Counted from the first letter of the stretch, positions 40,157 through 49,539 are shown. The stretch: DNA of 64,000 bases from Armatimonas sp043757465 (GCF_043757465.1 NZ_JAYVPL010000166.1:27262-91261); one strand, 5' to 3'. Made by a program: numbers and translations. Notes: generated from the sequence alone by a model not told the origin.

Positions 40157-42141
40157 TTCACCTCCACCATGGCGTGGCCATTGACGGTCGGGACGGTGAA
40201 CTTCACTGCGCCGTTCTCAACCGTAAACGCAAGCGCCGCGCCGTCGGGGACAAGTTTGACGGCAGAGACAGGCTGACCGAGACGCACAGTAACCTCAATG
40301 TTGTGCACCGGGATCACGTCCTCGATCACATCGAGGGCTTGGCCACGCCGCTCGGGGATGTAGTGGAGCAAGTGAACGATGTGCCGACTCTCAGCCTCTT
40401 GCCTGTTGAGCGTGGCAAGCAGCGACGACGGCCCTTTGACGCTCAGAACGGGCCTAGGCAGGAGCATCTCAATGGCGTCTTTGAGCAGAGTCTTCACCCA
40501 AAGCGGGGCATTGAGCTGGTACTGCCTAAAAATCGGGTGGGCGAAGTAGATTCCCGCGCCGCTTGCCACCACGGCGGGGTACTTGCGCTCCCCCGACGAC
40601 GGCGTGTGGGCATGCGAGCAGAAGTGGCGCCACGTCCGGTTGAAGTAGGGCACTTCTGCCCAGCAGAGCACGCTTCCGCCATTAGCGGGTGTCACTTCCA
40701 GCGCTTTCTGGTACATCACGTGGCCGGTCTTGGGTAGGTTGTCGCCAATCCCATTGCCGGGCACGATAAAGTCCGGTGAGAACGGTGCATCGCCGATAGC
40801 CTTCACGCCCAGCTCGCCCGTGACAAATTGCCCGTCGCTGCCCAGGCCGGATTTGTAGGAGGCGATCACGGTGCCACCGTTGTAGACAAAGGCATCGAGT
40901 TTACTGGAGAGGCGCGTGTCGAAGGGAATCTCATCGGGGAGAATTAAGAGCTTGTAGCGCATCCAGTCGGACTGACTGTCAATGATATCGAACTGGATGC
41001 CCAGCTCCTGCAACATCCGAATCCCACCGTGAATGTGCGCCAGATTGCGGCCACTGTGCGGGCTGTACTCGGTGAACTCCTCACTGGTCATCAGCGCCAC
41101 ATCGGTCACGGGCGTTGCCCCCACGCACCACGGTTCTTTAGCCTTCACCTGGCCATAGACCCCGCCAATTAAGTCGTAGGTCGCGGCATCTATCTTGCCT
41201 GAGGGGTGAAGCTGATCGCCAATTGAGCACTGCGCCGTGAGCGCAAGCATGTGAAAACACTCGAACTCCAGCGCTGCTGGGTTCTTGAAGCTATGAAAAT
41301 CCCCCCACGAGGTGTGGAACTTGCCGGTCATGCCGAGGCACGGCAACCCGAGGGTTCGGGCGTAGCGCTGCGCCTGTGGGAAGTGCAGGTAGCCCCATCC
41401 CCCCGAGGGCAGCGACTCCAGCTCCCAGTGCGTGTAGCTCTCAGACTCACTTCTATGGCGCGTCCCGACATGGCCGGAGTTATAGAAAATCGTGCAGTCC
41501 AGGCTGAGTTTACGCACAAACGCTGTCATCTCCGCTTGCCAGTCTTGAATCACTTGCGTGGCGAAGCGCTGCCGATCCGAGGCGTCCTGTGGGTTTAGCC
41601 CCGCCGCGTCCAGCGCCGCGATCCAGTGAGGCGCAAACGAGACGCGCGGTCCGACGATATCAAAGAACAGGCCGTCTACTTCAGGGACGCACGCAAATAA
41701 ATCTTTCACATGGTCAAAGAGAAACTGCCGGTAGCCCGGATGAAACACATCCAGCACGCGGTAGAACCCCGGCTCGAAAGGCTTGGTGCCGCTCTGGCGT
41801 CCATCCTCTTCGATCATCAGCCACTCGGGGTGCCTTTCTGCCGTGTAGTCGTCCCACTGCACGGTGGTGTAGATCGGCACGCGGATATTCTTTGCATGGC
41901 ACGCCATGATCTGCGCGGGCAGTAGATTCTTGTTACTCAGATTGGGGTGGACGCGCTCGGGGTGTGCCTTGCTGTCGTAGTAGAGCCAGCCGTGGTGACA
42001 GCGGGCAAAACTGGTGATCGAGTTCACGCTGGCCTTCTCCAGCGTCGCCGCAAACTCAGCGGCATCAAACGCGGCACCAATGCCAGGAATGTCAGGAGAC
42101 GTATGGAAATCCAGGTGAACCTGGCGAAATCGCAGTTGCAT
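40153..42141 (-). CDS. GHL6/GH151-type glycoside hydrolase (probable alpha-L-fucosidase)
   Basis: A 662-residue protein without a signal peptide. The opening FRQVHLDFHTSPDIPGIGAAF and FARCHHGWLYYDSKAHPERVHP match the GHL6 TIM-barrel family, which includes GH151 alpha-L-fucosidases; VDGLFFDIVGP and IFYNSGHVGTRHR are likely active-site strands. Residues about 390-600 look like a GH42-type trimerisation domain (YKLLILPDEIPFDTRLSSKLDAFVYNGGTVIA), followed by a small beta domain. It would act on sugars in the cytoplasm. It is placed after kynureninase (50-base gap) and overlaps the DUF1592 start by 4 bases. Substrate is inferred from the family only. Confidence 0.75.
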   Translation of the reverse strand: MQLRFRQVHLDFHTSPDIPGIGAAFDAAEFAATLEKASVNSITSFARCHHGWLYYDSKAHPERVHPNLSNKNLLPAQIMACHAKNIRVPIYTTVQWDDYTAERHPEWLMIEEDGRQSGTKPFEPGFYRVLDVFHPGYRQFLFDHVKDLFACVPEVDGLFFDIVGPRVSFAPHWIAALDAAGLNPQDASDRQRFATQVIQDWQAEMTAFVRKLSLDCTIFYNSGHVGTRHRSESESYTHWELESLPSGGWGYLHFPQAQRYARTLGLPCLGMTGKFHTSWGDFHSFKNPAALEFECFHMLALTAQCSIGDQLHPSGKIDAATYDLIGGVYGQVKAKEPWCVGATPVTDVALMTSEEFTEYSPHSGRNLAHIHGGIRMLQELGIQFDIIDSQSDWMRYKLLILPDEIPFDTRLSSKLDAFVYNGGTVIASYKSGLGSDGQFVTGELGVKAIGDAPFSPDFIVPGNGIGDNLPKTGHVMYQKALEVTPANGGSVLCWAEVPYFNRTWRHFCSHAHTPSSGERKYPAVVASGAGIYFAHPIFRQYQLNAPLWVKTLLKDAIEMLLPRPVLSVKGPSSLLATLNRQEAESRHIVHLLHYIPERRGQALDVIEDVIPVHNIEVTVRLGQPVSAVKLVPDGAALAFTVENGAVKFTVPTVNGHAMVEVK

Positions 42142-42191
42142 GGTGCTTCATTCGTCACCGAGGGAACGAGTTCCTCTCGCTGAGGGCTTCG

Positions 42192-43337
42192 CTACGGCAC
42201 CAGTCCAGACTCATCATCAAACTCCTCACCGAGTGCCAGTGCGGCGAGAAGCGCTATTGTCTTCCGACAGTCGTCCTCACTTGTGTAGAGTGGGTGCGGG
42301 GCGAAACGGATCAGATCGGGTGGACGGTGATCCGGGATGACCTCGTAGCGGCGCAGGGCCCGGCACAGTGCGGCGGCTTGCGGGTGACGAATGGCGATGT
42401 GTCCGCCGCGCTGAGCGTCTTCGTAGGGTGTGGCGATAATAAAACCTGCCCTCTGCGCTTCGGCACGCAGAAGCGCCGTAAGTGCCAGGGATTCCTGGCG
42501 CAGACGCTCGATGCCGTAGTCTGCCAATGCCTTTGCCGTGGCCTCAAGCGGAGCGAGGGACAGAACATGTGAGGTGCCGAGCTGGAGCCGTGCGGCCCCC
42601 TCGGCGGGCTGGAGGGTTTCATCGTTGGCAAAAAGAGCATCTTTGCGGCTCCCAAACCAGCCCTGCATTCCTGGCGTTTTGTCGTGGTGACGTGGGTTCA
42701 GATAGAGCCCGCCGACGCTTCCCGGCCCGGCAGCGAGCCATTTGTAACCACACCAGAAGGCCGCGTCGCAGCCCCAGGCATCGAGCTGGTGCGGAACAAT
42801 CCCAATCGAGTGCGCCAAGTCCCAGAGGAGCACCACGCCATGGCGATGTGCGGCAGAAGTTAAGCGCGGCATGTCCAGAAGCCTTCCCGTTGTGTAGACC
42901 ACAGAGGGCAGAACAGCGCAGGAGAACTTCCCTGTGGCAAACGCCGCCTCGATAGTGTCTTCGTCGGCTACAACGGCTTCCAGCGCCTCGCTCGCACTCA
43001 AACCACAGAGCCGAAGCTGGCTTTGAATTGCGTAGCGGTCCGTGGGGAACGCTCCGTGCTCAATCAGCACCTTGCCCTTTTCCTGCTTCTGGTAGAGCGT
43101 CGCGAGAAGCTGATGGAGATTGACCGTGATCGAGCCCACCGCCACCACACTCCGCGCCTCCGCCCCGATCAGCCGCGCGAGTTGTGCCCCCGTGCGCTCC
43201 GCCAGAAAGAGCCACGGGTGCGTGCCTTCCGTCCAGCCATGAATGGCAAGCTCACGCCACTCAGCCAGCGTCCGCAGCACCGCCGCCTCGGCTTCGTGCG
43301 TACACAAACCCAGCGAGTTGCCATCCAGATAAATCAT
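42192..43337 (-). CDS. kynU: Kynureninase
   Basis: A 381-residue PLP enzyme that cleaves kynurenine to anthranilate and alanine. MIYLDGNSLGLC opens the protein, followed by GWTEGTHPWLFLAE; the PLP Lys lies in FWCGYKWLAAGPGSVGGLYL, the Asp of LLWDLAHSIG contacts the cofactor, and GMQGWFGSRKDALF and RFAPHPLYTSEDD are also family blocks. ATG 43337 was chosen over the listed-frame start at 43358 because a TACAAT box lies 6 bases upstream and the family begins here. No other tryptophan-degradation gene is in the window. Confidence 0.93.
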   Translation of the reverse strand: MIYLDGNSLGLCTHEAEAAVLRTLAEWRELAIHGWTEGTHPWLFLAERTGAQLARLIGAEARSVVAVGSITVNLHQLLATLYQKQEKGKVLIEHGAFPTDRYAIQSQLRLCGLSASEALEAVVADEDTIEAAFATGKFSCAVLPSVVYTTGRLLDMPRLTSAAHRHGVVLLWDLAHSIGIVPHQLDAWGCDAAFWCGYKWLAAGPGSVGGLYLNPRHHDKTPGMQGWFGSRKDALFANDETLQPAEGAARLQLGTSHVLSLAPLEATAKALADYGIERLRQESLALTALLRAEAQRAGFIIATPYEDAQRGGHIAIRHPQAAALCRALRRYEVIPDHRPPDLIRFAPHPLYTSEDDCRKTIALLAALALGEEFDDESGLVP

Positions 43338-43343
43338 TGCCAA

Positions 43344-43349
43344 ATTGTA
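43344..43349 (-). promoter_or_regulatory. Putative -10 box of kynU
   Basis: TACAAT on the reverse strand, ending 6 bases before ATG 43337; this implies a leaderless transcript. It lies in the 71-base divergent region shared with the sugar importer operon. Confidence 0.45.
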
Positions 43350-43394
43350 CCTACCCAAGATTTGATCTAATCGTTTAGACCCTCAGAAATTGTG

Positions 43395-43400
43395 TATAAT
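43395..43400 (+). promoter_or_regulatory. Consensus -10 box of the sugar ABC importer operon
   Basis: A perfect TATAAT ends 8 bases before ATG 43409. No good -35 box is visible 16-18 bases upstream, so an activator may be needed. Confidence 0.55.
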
Positions 43401-43408
43401 ACCGGACG

Positions 43409-44752
43409 ATGCGTGCATTTCCTTACGGCCCAGCACCGCTGGCCATTTTGTGTCTCGCGGTAGTTTCGGGGGTCTTTCTGGCCAAAGATCAGGCCAAGAA
43501 AAAGACAGCGACCCTGACCTACTGGACGTTTGCCCGTCCGCACTACGAAGCCTATCAGAAGGCGCTTCCCAAGTTTTTGGAGGCGCATCCCGGTGTGAGT
43601 GTGGATCTGCAGCTCGTGGATGGCGCGGGGCTCAATCAGCGGCTGCGAGCGGCGTTTCAGGCGGACCTCGATGTCCCCGACATGGTGGAGATCGAGATCA
43701 GCGCTGCGGGGTCGTTTTTCCGTGGCCCTAAAGAGCACATTGGCTTTATGGACATCACGGATCGGCTCAAGAGCGAGGGGCTAGACAAGAAAATTGTCGC
43801 CAGCCGCTTTGCGCCCTACACAAACCGTGGCAGTATCTTCGGATTGCCCCACGATGTGCACCCCGTGATGCTGGCCTACAATCGAGAGAAATTTAAAGAG
43901 CTTGGCCTTGATCCCGAGAAGCTTGACACCTGGGACAAATTTATCGAGGCAGGCATTCGAGTCAAGCAGGCAGGTAAACAGTATCTCCTAGAGATGTCCG
44001 ACACTGGCGGCTCGCAGCTGGAGCTGTGTCTTTTCCAGCGCGACGGCGGCTACTTCGACCCCGACGGCAAAGTGATCTTTGACAACGAGATCGGGATAGA
44101 GACCATGAAGTGGTACGTCCCACTCGTCGCAAACAAGAGCAAGCGGCAGATGGGCAATGCGCTCTCCAGCTCATTTGGACAGGTGATGACCCAGGCGCTG
44201 GAGACGGGCTATTTTCTGAGTGTGGTCACGCCCGACTGGCGCAGCAAGAGCCATGAAAAAGATGTCGGCAAGATGTCCGGGAAGATGGGCCTGATGCCGC
44301 TTCCCGCCATCACGCTCGGAGGTCGCCGCACCAGCACTTGGGGCGGGACGATGCTGGGGATCACTAAGGCGAGTAAGTCCCCCGATCTGGCGTGGGAGTT
44401 TGCCAAGTTCTTGTACCTCAATGAGAAAGACCTCGCCGAGCGCTACGCCGAGACCAATATTCTTCCACCGGTTCCCTCCGCATGGAGCCAGCCCGCCTTT
44501 GACCGCGCGTACCCCTACTACGGCGGCCAGAAGATCGGTAGAGCCTACGCCGCCCTCGCCCCGCAGGTGCCGCCGCAGTACGCCAGTGCCTTCGTCGAAT
44601 TAGGCAAGGGCAAGCTGAGCCAGGCCCTGATCCAGTGCGTCGAGTACTACAACAAAAACGGCGCGAATGCTGCCTGGGACACCTTTGTACGCACTACCGT
44701 CAAGTCCCGCGCCGACGAAGTCCGCAAGCAAATGGCGAGGAATCCGTTTTGA
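43409..44752 (+). CDS. ABC sugar importer, extracellular solute-binding protein
   Basis: A 447-residue family 1 solute-binding protein. An N-terminal hydrophobic segment (APLAILCLAVVSGVFL) is a signal or anchor; no lipobox Cys is apparent. LTYWTFARPHYEAYQKALPKFLEAHPGVSV and DLDVPDMVEIEISA are the usual first lobe; WGGTMLGITKASKSPDLAWEFAKFLYLNE is the closing block typical of sugar-binding members. It delivers a sugar or oligosaccharide to the following two permeases. Its TGA overlaps the TTG start of the first permease by 4 bases. Confidence 0.9.
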   Translation: MRAFPYGPAPLAILCLAVVSGVFLAKDQAKKKTATLTYWTFARPHYEAYQKALPKFLEAHPGVSVDLQLVDGAGLNQRLRAAFQADLDVPDMVEIEISAAGSFFRGPKEHIGFMDITDRLKSEGLDKKIVASRFAPYTNRGSIFGLPHDVHPVMLAYNREKFKELGLDPEKLDTWDKFIEAGIRVKQAGKQYLLEMSDTGGSQLELCLFQRDGGYFDPDGKVIFDNEIGIETMKWYVPLVANKSKRQMGNALSSSFGQVMTQALETGYFLSVVTPDWRSKSHEKDVGKMSGKMGLMPLPAITLGGRRTSTWGGTMLGITKASKSPDLAWEFAKFLYLNEKDLAERYAETNILPPVPSAWSQPAFDRAYPYYGGQKIGRAYAALAPQVPPQYASAFVELGKGKLSQALIQCVEYYNKNGANAAWDTFVRTTVKSRADEVRKQMARNPF

Positions 44753-45654
44753 GAGAAAGTTCGGCATTTTTTAAGAAGCAGCAGAAGCTGGCACCGTATC
44801 TGTTCGTCATCCCGTTTGTGCTGACGTTTTGTATCTTCTCGGCGTATCCGTATATTAAGAGCCTGACTTACTCGCTCTACGCCACGAGTGGGCCAAAAGA
44901 CTCAAAATTTGTGGGGCTGGCGAACTACCAGTTTCTGTGGAGCGACCCTGACTTCTGGACGGCGGTGAAGAACACGGCGCTGTTTGCCTTTCTCTCCGTC
45001 GCTATTCAGCTCCCGCTCTCGCTAGGGCTGGCGCTGCTGCTCTCTCAGAAGTGGATCAAGGGCGTGCAGATGTGGCGGCTTGCCGTTTTTATGCCCAACT
45101 TAATGGGGCAAGTGGCGGTGGGTGTACTTTTTGGCGTCTTGCTTCAGCCCAAGTGCGGCCTAGTCAATATCGGGCTGGCGCAGCTTCTTGGGGTGAGCTG
45201 GCTGGACCAAAAATGGCTCTCGGAGCCGCAGAATGTTCTGCCCGCTCTAGTGCTTGTGACAGCGTGGATGAGCATTGGCTACAACATGATCTACTTTCTG
45301 GCCGCGCTCCAGAACGTGGATCAGGAGCTGATTGAGGCGGCAATGGTGGACGGTGCCAATGCCGCGCAGCGCTTCCGCGCCGTGACACTGCCCACGATTG
45401 CGCCCGTGATGGCCTTTGTGCTGGTGACCATGACCGTCGGTAGCTTCCAGCTCTACGAATTGCCAAGGACACTTCTCAACGGTGGCGGCCCGGACAATCG
45501 CGGGCTGACCATTATTATGTATCTCTTCAACAACGGGCTGCTCTCCGGCGATCTGGGCTACGCTTCGGCGGTGGGCTGGACGCTGGCTGTGATGCTGGCG
45601 ATGATCTCTGGCGTTCAAATCTGGCTCTCGGGCACAGCAAAGAAGGAGGCGTAA
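44749..45654 (+). CDS. Sugar ABC transporter permease (MalF/UgpA type)
   Basis: A 301-residue inner-membrane permease with six helices beginning APYLFVIPFVLTFCIFSAYPYI. The EAA loop is ELIEAAMVDGANAAQRFRAVTLPTI (shown in part: EAAMVDGANAAQRF), which contacts the ATPase. TTG 44749 is chosen because it gives a 4-base TTGA overlap with the binding-protein stop and is followed by a normal permease N-terminus; the open frame further upstream shadows the binding-protein gene. Confidence 0.88.
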   Translation: MRESSAFFKKQQKLAPYLFVIPFVLTFCIFSAYPYIKSLTYSLYATSGPKDSKFVGLANYQFLWSDPDFWTAVKNTALFAFLSVAIQLPLSLGLALLLSQKWIKGVQMWRLAVFMPNLMGQVAVGVLFGVLLQPKCGLVNIGLAQLLGVSWLDQKWLSEPQNVLPALVLVTAWMSIGYNMIYFLAALQNVDQELIEAAMVDGANAAQRFRAVTLPTIAPVMAFVLVTMTVGSFQLYELPRTLLNGGGPDNRGLTIIMYLFNNGLLSGDLGYASAVGWTLAVMLAMISGVQIWLSGTAKKEA

Positions 45655-45657
45655 GTC

Positions 45658-46476
45658 ATGAAACTCTTCGCAAAGATTCTTACCTACGTCCTCCTCACGA
45701 TTGCCGCCCTCTCCGCGCTGATTCCCATGTGGGAGCTGTTCACATCCACGCTGCGCCCGTCGGATAAAGTCTTCTCGGAGTACCTGCGGGCCTCAAACCC
45801 GACCCTCCAAAACTACAAAGACCTCTGGGAGCTGCAAAACCCCAACTACATCCGCTCGCTCTTTAACTCGCTGTTTCTGGCGTGCACGGGGGTAATTCTC
45901 CAGCTCTTCTTCTGCTCACTCGCGGGTTTCGCACTCGCCAAGTACGAGTTCAAGGGCAAGAAGATTCTAATGGCGGTGCAGCTCTTAACGGTCTTTATTC
46001 CCGGCGCGGTGACCCTTGGCCCCGGCTACCAGCTCATGTACCAGCTTGGCTTGGTGGATACCTATCTTGGGATGTTGATCGGCTCAGCGGGCAATGTTTT
46101 TGGGATTTTTCTGTTCCGCCAGGCCATGCTCGCCGTCCCCGATGAGCTGATGAACGCGGCGCGCATTGACGGCTGCACGGAGTTTGGCATCTACTGGAAC
46201 ATCGTCATGCCGATTGTGCGCCCCATGACCGGCGCGTTCTGCCTGCTGACATTCATGGGAAGCTGGAACGCCCTGCTCTGGCCCTCGATGATGCTCCAGA
46301 GCCAGCACCACCACACGCTCCCCATCGCGCTCTCCAGCCTCGTGGGCCTCTACAGCCAGAAGTACGGCATGACGATGGCGGGCACGTTCGTGATGGTGCT
46401 CCCGGTCGTCGTGCTGTTTTTAGTGCTCCAGAAAGAGTTCATCTCCGGCCTCACCAGCGGCGCCGTGAAGGGGTAA
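45658..46476 (+). CDS. Sugar ABC transporter permease (MalG/UgpE type)
   Basis: A 272-residue permease with six helices. The opening ILTYVLLTIAALSALIPMWELFTSTLRPSD and the EAA-type loop ELMNAARIDGCTEFGIYWNI mark the second permease of carbohydrate importers. The ATG follows the first permease after 3 bases, with GGAGG just upstream (46-base-scale coupling). No ATPase gene lies nearby, so a shared MsmK-like ATPase is probably encoded elsewhere. Confidence 0.9.
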   Translation: MKLFAKILTYVLLTIAALSALIPMWELFTSTLRPSDKVFSEYLRASNPTLQNYKDLWELQNPNYIRSLFNSLFLACTGVILQLFFCSLAGFALAKYEFKGKKILMAVQLLTVFIPGAVTLGPGYQLMYQLGLVDTYLGMLIGSAGNVFGIFLFRQAMLAVPDELMNAARIDGCTEFGIYWNIVMPIVRPMTGAFCLLTFMGSWNALLWPSMMLQSQHHHTLPIALSSLVGLYSQKYGMTMAGTFVMVLPVVVLFLVLQKEFISGLTSGAVKG

Positions 46477-46481
46477 AGACC

Positions 46482-46850
46482 ATGAATCTTATTCGAATTG
46501 GGGCGATCAGCGCGGGGATTGCCGTAGCGGCGGGGGCATTCGGGGCGCATGGTTTAAAGTCCGTGATTGCTGCTCCCGCACTAGAAATCTGGAAAACCGG
46601 CGTTCAGTATCACTTAGCCCACGCTCTAGCGATGCTGTTGGTGGCGGCGCTGGCGGGGCAAGTCGAGCTAAAAGCCACGCAGACGGTCGGGAAGCTCTTT
46701 CTCGTGGGCCAAACTATCTTTGCGGGGAGTTTGTACTTGCTCGCGGTGACGGGCATCAAGTGGCTGGGCGCAATTACGCCGCTCGGGGGCGTTTGTTTTT
46801 TACTCGGCTGGGGAATGCTTGCCGTATCAGCGGGTAAACTCAAGACGTGA
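46482..46850 (+). CDS. DUF423-family small membrane protein
   Basis: A 122-residue protein with four predicted helices. IGAISAGIAVAAGAFGAHGLKSVIA and WKTGVQYHLAHALAMLLVA match the DUF423 (YgdD) family, whose GAFGAHGL and YHxxHALAL blocks are well conserved. Function is unknown. It starts 5 bases after the permease stop and overlaps the SDR start by 4 bases. Confidence 0.9.
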   Translation: MNLIRIGAISAGIAVAAGAFGAHGLKSVIAAPALEIWKTGVQYHLAHALAMLLVAALAGQVELKATQTVGKLFLVGQTIFAGSLYLLAVTGIKWLGAITPLGGVCFLLGWGMLAVSAGKLKT

Positions 46851-47560
46851 AACACAGCGTTCTTCTGACTGGCCCCGGCGGGCGTATCGGGCCGCATATC
46901 CTGCCCACTTTTCATGAGCAGTTTGCGCTCAAGATTCTCGACCAGCGGCCCATTGAGAGCGAGCCGGAGACAATTGTGGCGGATCTTTCGAGCATCGAGA
47001 CACTCACGGCGGCAATGGCGGGCTGCGACACCGTGGTGCACCTCGCGGCGACAAGCGACGAAGCGCCGTTTGTGGAGGAGCTGGTTCCCAACAACGTGGT
47101 CGGGCTCTATAATGTCTTTGAGGCGGCGCGGGCGGCGGGCGTGAAGCGGGTTGTCTTTGCCTCGACGGTGCAGGCGGTGAGCTACTACCCCCACGAGCAC
47201 ACCGTTCAAGCCACCGATCTGCCACGCTCGGTGAGCCTCTATGGTGTCACCAAAGCCATGGGCGAGACGATGGGGCGCTACTACCACGATAAGCACGGGC
47301 TGGAGTTTATCGCCGTGCGCATCGGCTGGTTTCTCGACTACGAGCACGAGCTGGTGAAGTCAGGCACGGCGAGCTCCATATGGCTCTCGCCCAAAGATGC
47401 CGCGAGCTTTCTGGCCCGCTGCGTCACGGCGGAGAACATCGGCTACGCCATTGTCCACGCCACTTCTAAAACCAACTTCGAGCGGCTGAGCCTGACTCCC
47501 GCCCGCGAGTTCCTCGGCTGGGAGCCCGAGGATGTGGTTCCCCCGCGGGGCGGGGGTTAG
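46847..47560 (+). CDS. NAD-dependent epimerase/uronate dehydrogenase-like SDR
   Basis: A 237-residue extended short-chain dehydrogenase. LLTGPGGRIGPHILP is the nucleotide-binding glycine motif (TGxxGxxG), DTVVHLAATSDEAPFVE matches uronate-dehydrogenase-like members, and the catalytic YxxxK is SLYGVTKAMGE. It is shorter than typical epimerases (about 300) but close to uronate dehydrogenases (about 265). It probably oxidises the imported sugar acid or a related sugar. GTG start, GTGA overlap with the DUF423 gene. The last residues, PPRGGG, and the TAG stop are read from a copy of the GC-rich palindrome. Confidence 0.8.
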   Translation: MKHSVLLTGPGGRIGPHILPTFHEQFALKILDQRPIESEPETIVADLSSIETLTAAMAGCDTVVHLAATSDEAPFVEELVPNNVVGLYNVFEAARAAGVKRVVFASTVQAVSYYPHEHTVQATDLPRSVSLYGVTKAMGETMGRYYHDKHGLEFIAVRIGWFLDYEHELVKSGTASSIWLSPKDAASFLARCVTAENIGYAIVHATSKTNFERLSLTPAREFLGWEPEDVVPPRGGG

Positions 47561-47564
47561 GGGG
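47540..47564 (+). repeat. GC-rich palindrome with AGGGGG tail, single copy at the SDR stop
   Basis: A CCCCCG...CGGGGG palindrome with a TTAGGGGG tail. The TAG stop of the SDR gene (47558-47560) is part of the tail. Confidence 0.8.
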
Positions 47565-47569
47565 TAAGG

Positions 47570-48487
47570 TTACCGAGGTACAGCCACACTTGCCAGCGCC
47601 TGCTCGATGATCTGTGCGGGAAGCAGACCGCTGTACTTGGCTTTAGTGTCGAGCTGGATACGGTGGGCGAGCACGGGCACGGCGAGGGCGCGGATGTCCT
47701 CAGGAAGCGTGAAGTCCCGCCCGTCGGTGAGGGCGCGGGCCTGCGCCGTTCGATAGAGGGTTAGTGAGGCACGGGGAGAGAGCCCCAACCGGAGCCGAGC
47801 GTCCTTGCGAATCTCTTCCACCAGGCGCAATAAGTACTGAGCGACGGCTTGGTCCACCCGGATGCGGCGCACCGCTGTCTGTAAGTTTTTAATGTCCTCC
47901 GTGGTCAGCACTGGCTGGAGCAGCTCCAGCGGGTGGCCGTCGTTCTGGGAAAAGAGAATCGCCAGCTCATCGTCGTGGGTCGGGTAGCCTAGCGCGAGCT
48001 GGATGGCGAACCTATCGAGCTGCGCCTCTGGCAGCGGGTAGGTACCGTGGTACTCCACCGGGTTCTGGGTCGCGATCACAAAAAAGGGCTGTGGCAGTAA
48101 GCGACGAACCCCCTCAACGGTCACCTGCCCCTCACTCATCACCTCCAGCAGTGCGGATTGTGTGCGCGGCGATGTCCGGTTGATCTCATCGGCCAGCAGG
48201 ATGTGCGCAAAGACGGGTCCCTCGCGGAACTCGAACGTCCCCTCCGCGGGGCGGTAGAAACTGGAGCCCGTGATGTCGGCGGGGAGCAGATCGGGCGTGA
48301 ACTGAATCCGACGAAACGTCCCCTCAATCGAGCGAGCGAGCGCCTTGGCCAGAGTCGTCTTGCCTGTGCCAGGAACATCTTCCAGGAGCACGTGCCCGCC
48401 TGCGAGAAGCGCGATCACCACCAGCCGGATCGCTTCGTTCTTGCCCCGAATCACACTGCTGAGATTGTCTTCGAGTTTCTGAATCAA
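47570..48487 (-). CDS. MoxR-family AAA+ ATPase
   Basis: A 305-residue MoxR ATPase. Walker A EDVPGTGKTTLAKALA, RIQFTPDLLPADITGSSFY, Walker B HILLADEINRTSPRTQSALLE, VEGVRRLLPQPFFVIATQNPVEYHGTYPL and LSPRASLTLYRTAQARAL are all canonical. MoxR proteins act as chaperones for metal-enzyme or VWA-domain partners; the usual DUF58/VWA neighbours are not seen here. Start overlaps the stop of the Gfo/Idh gene by 4 bases, an odd pairing. Confidence 0.93.
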   Translation of the reverse strand: MIQKLEDNLSSVIRGKNEAIRLVVIALLAGGHVLLEDVPGTGKTTLAKALARSIEGTFRRIQFTPDLLPADITGSSFYRPAEGTFEFREGPVFAHILLADEINRTSPRTQSALLEVMSEGQVTVEGVRRLLPQPFFVIATQNPVEYHGTYPLPEAQLDRFAIQLALGYPTHDDELAILFSQNDGHPLELLQPVLTTEDIKNLQTAVRRIRVDQAVAQYLLRLVEEIRKDARLRLGLSPRASLTLYRTAQARALTDGRDFTLPEDIRALAVPVLAHRIQLDTKAKYSGLLPAQIIEQALASVAVPR

Positions 48488-49503
48488 AGAGGGAGTACCT
48501 GCACCTGTCCACTGTCGGCGGCCCGCTTGCCTGCCTCCAGAATCTCCTGGGCATCGCGGGAGACCTTCGCGCTACAGACGCCTTGAAGCGCCTCGCCCGT
48601 CTCGATGCAGTGCAGTAGATACTCAGGTGCCGAGCGGTAGGGCGCTTCGAGCGGGGTGGGTTCCAGAATCTCCAGTGGCTTACCCGGCTTCATGAGCTGC
48701 ACTTTGCCGCCTTGCAAACAAATCGCCCCTTCGGAGCCGTAGGCGTAAGGGTTGCCGGTGACATAGCCCGTCACCTGGGTCCAGCTTGCCTCCGCGACAC
48801 AGTGTGCGCCTTTGTACCAGGCATCAATCAGCGCATTGTCATCGGGGATCGGGTAGTCTTTCGCCAGCACGCCCCGCATGCCGATCACTTTCTCGGGGAG
48901 CCCTAAAAAGCGTGCCATCATTGCCGCGCCGTAGCAGCAGTAGTCCATGAACGCCCCGCCGCCATTTTTCTCCTCGTCGTAGAGCCAGCTCCAGAAGCTC
49001 TCGTCGCAGCCGATCTCCTTGGGGCCGTTGTGCGCCGAGCGGTACTTGAAGTAGCGCAGCTCCCCGATGCCCCCCGAGAGAATAATGCGCTCCAGCTCCT
49101 GAAACGCGGGTGACCAGGCTGTCGGCCAGTTGACCATGAGCGGCACCCCCGCTTTCTCACACGCAGCCACCATCCGATTCGCCTGCGCCAGTGTCGCCGC
49201 CATCGGCTTCTCGGAGATCACATGGCAGCCCTTTGCCGCTGCGGCTTCCGTAATCTCGGCATGAGCGCAGTTCTCGGCGGCGATCTGGACAATATCAAGC
49301 TCCGCTTCACCCGCCAGCATCGCTTCCCAGGACTCGTAGAGGCGCGCGGCGGGGAACTTCTCCGCGAAGCGGTTGCGCAGCCGCTCGTTGCTCTCCCCAA
49401 CCGCCACAATCTCCACACGCCCCGTCGCGGCCCAGTGGCTCAGCTCGCCCCAGACATGATCGTGTACCAGCTTCGCCACCCCGAGTTTATATACCTTGCT
49501 CAT
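48484..49503 (-). CDS. Gfo/Idh/MocA-family oxidoreductase
   Basis: A 339-residue NAD(P)-dependent oxidoreductase. It starts at ATG 49503 (MSKVYKLGVAKLVHDHVWGE); the long frame upstream runs through palindromic repeats and is not used. IVAVGESNERLRNRFAEKF is the Rossmann second strand, LDIVQIAAENCAHAEI and GCHVISEKPMAATLAQA give the EKP motif with the family Lys, and FMDYCCYGAAMMARFLG carries the DxxxH-like block as D-YCCYGA. Substrates are usually sugars or inositols. GGVRF-type N-terminal GxGxxG is replaced by LGVAKLVHDH, as in a known subgroup of remote members. Confidence 0.87.
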   Translation of the reverse strand: MSKVYKLGVAKLVHDHVWGELSHWAATGRVEIVAVGESNERLRNRFAEKFPAARLYESWEAMLAGEAELDIVQIAAENCAHAEITEAAAAKGCHVISEKPMAATLAQANRMVAACEKAGVPLMVNWPTAWSPAFQELERIILSGGIGELRYFKYRSAHNGPKEIGCDESFWSWLYDEEKNGGGAFMDYCCYGAAMMARFLGLPEKVIGMRGVLAKDYPIPDDNALIDAWYKGAHCVAEASWTQVTGYVTGNPYAYGSEGAICLQGGKVQLMKPGKPLEILEPTPLEAPYRSAPEYLLHCIETGEALQGVCSAKVSRDAQEILEAGKRAADSGQVQVLPL

Positions 49504-49539
49504 GGGGCTTGTGTTCGACAGAGGGCGGTGGGTTTCCTC

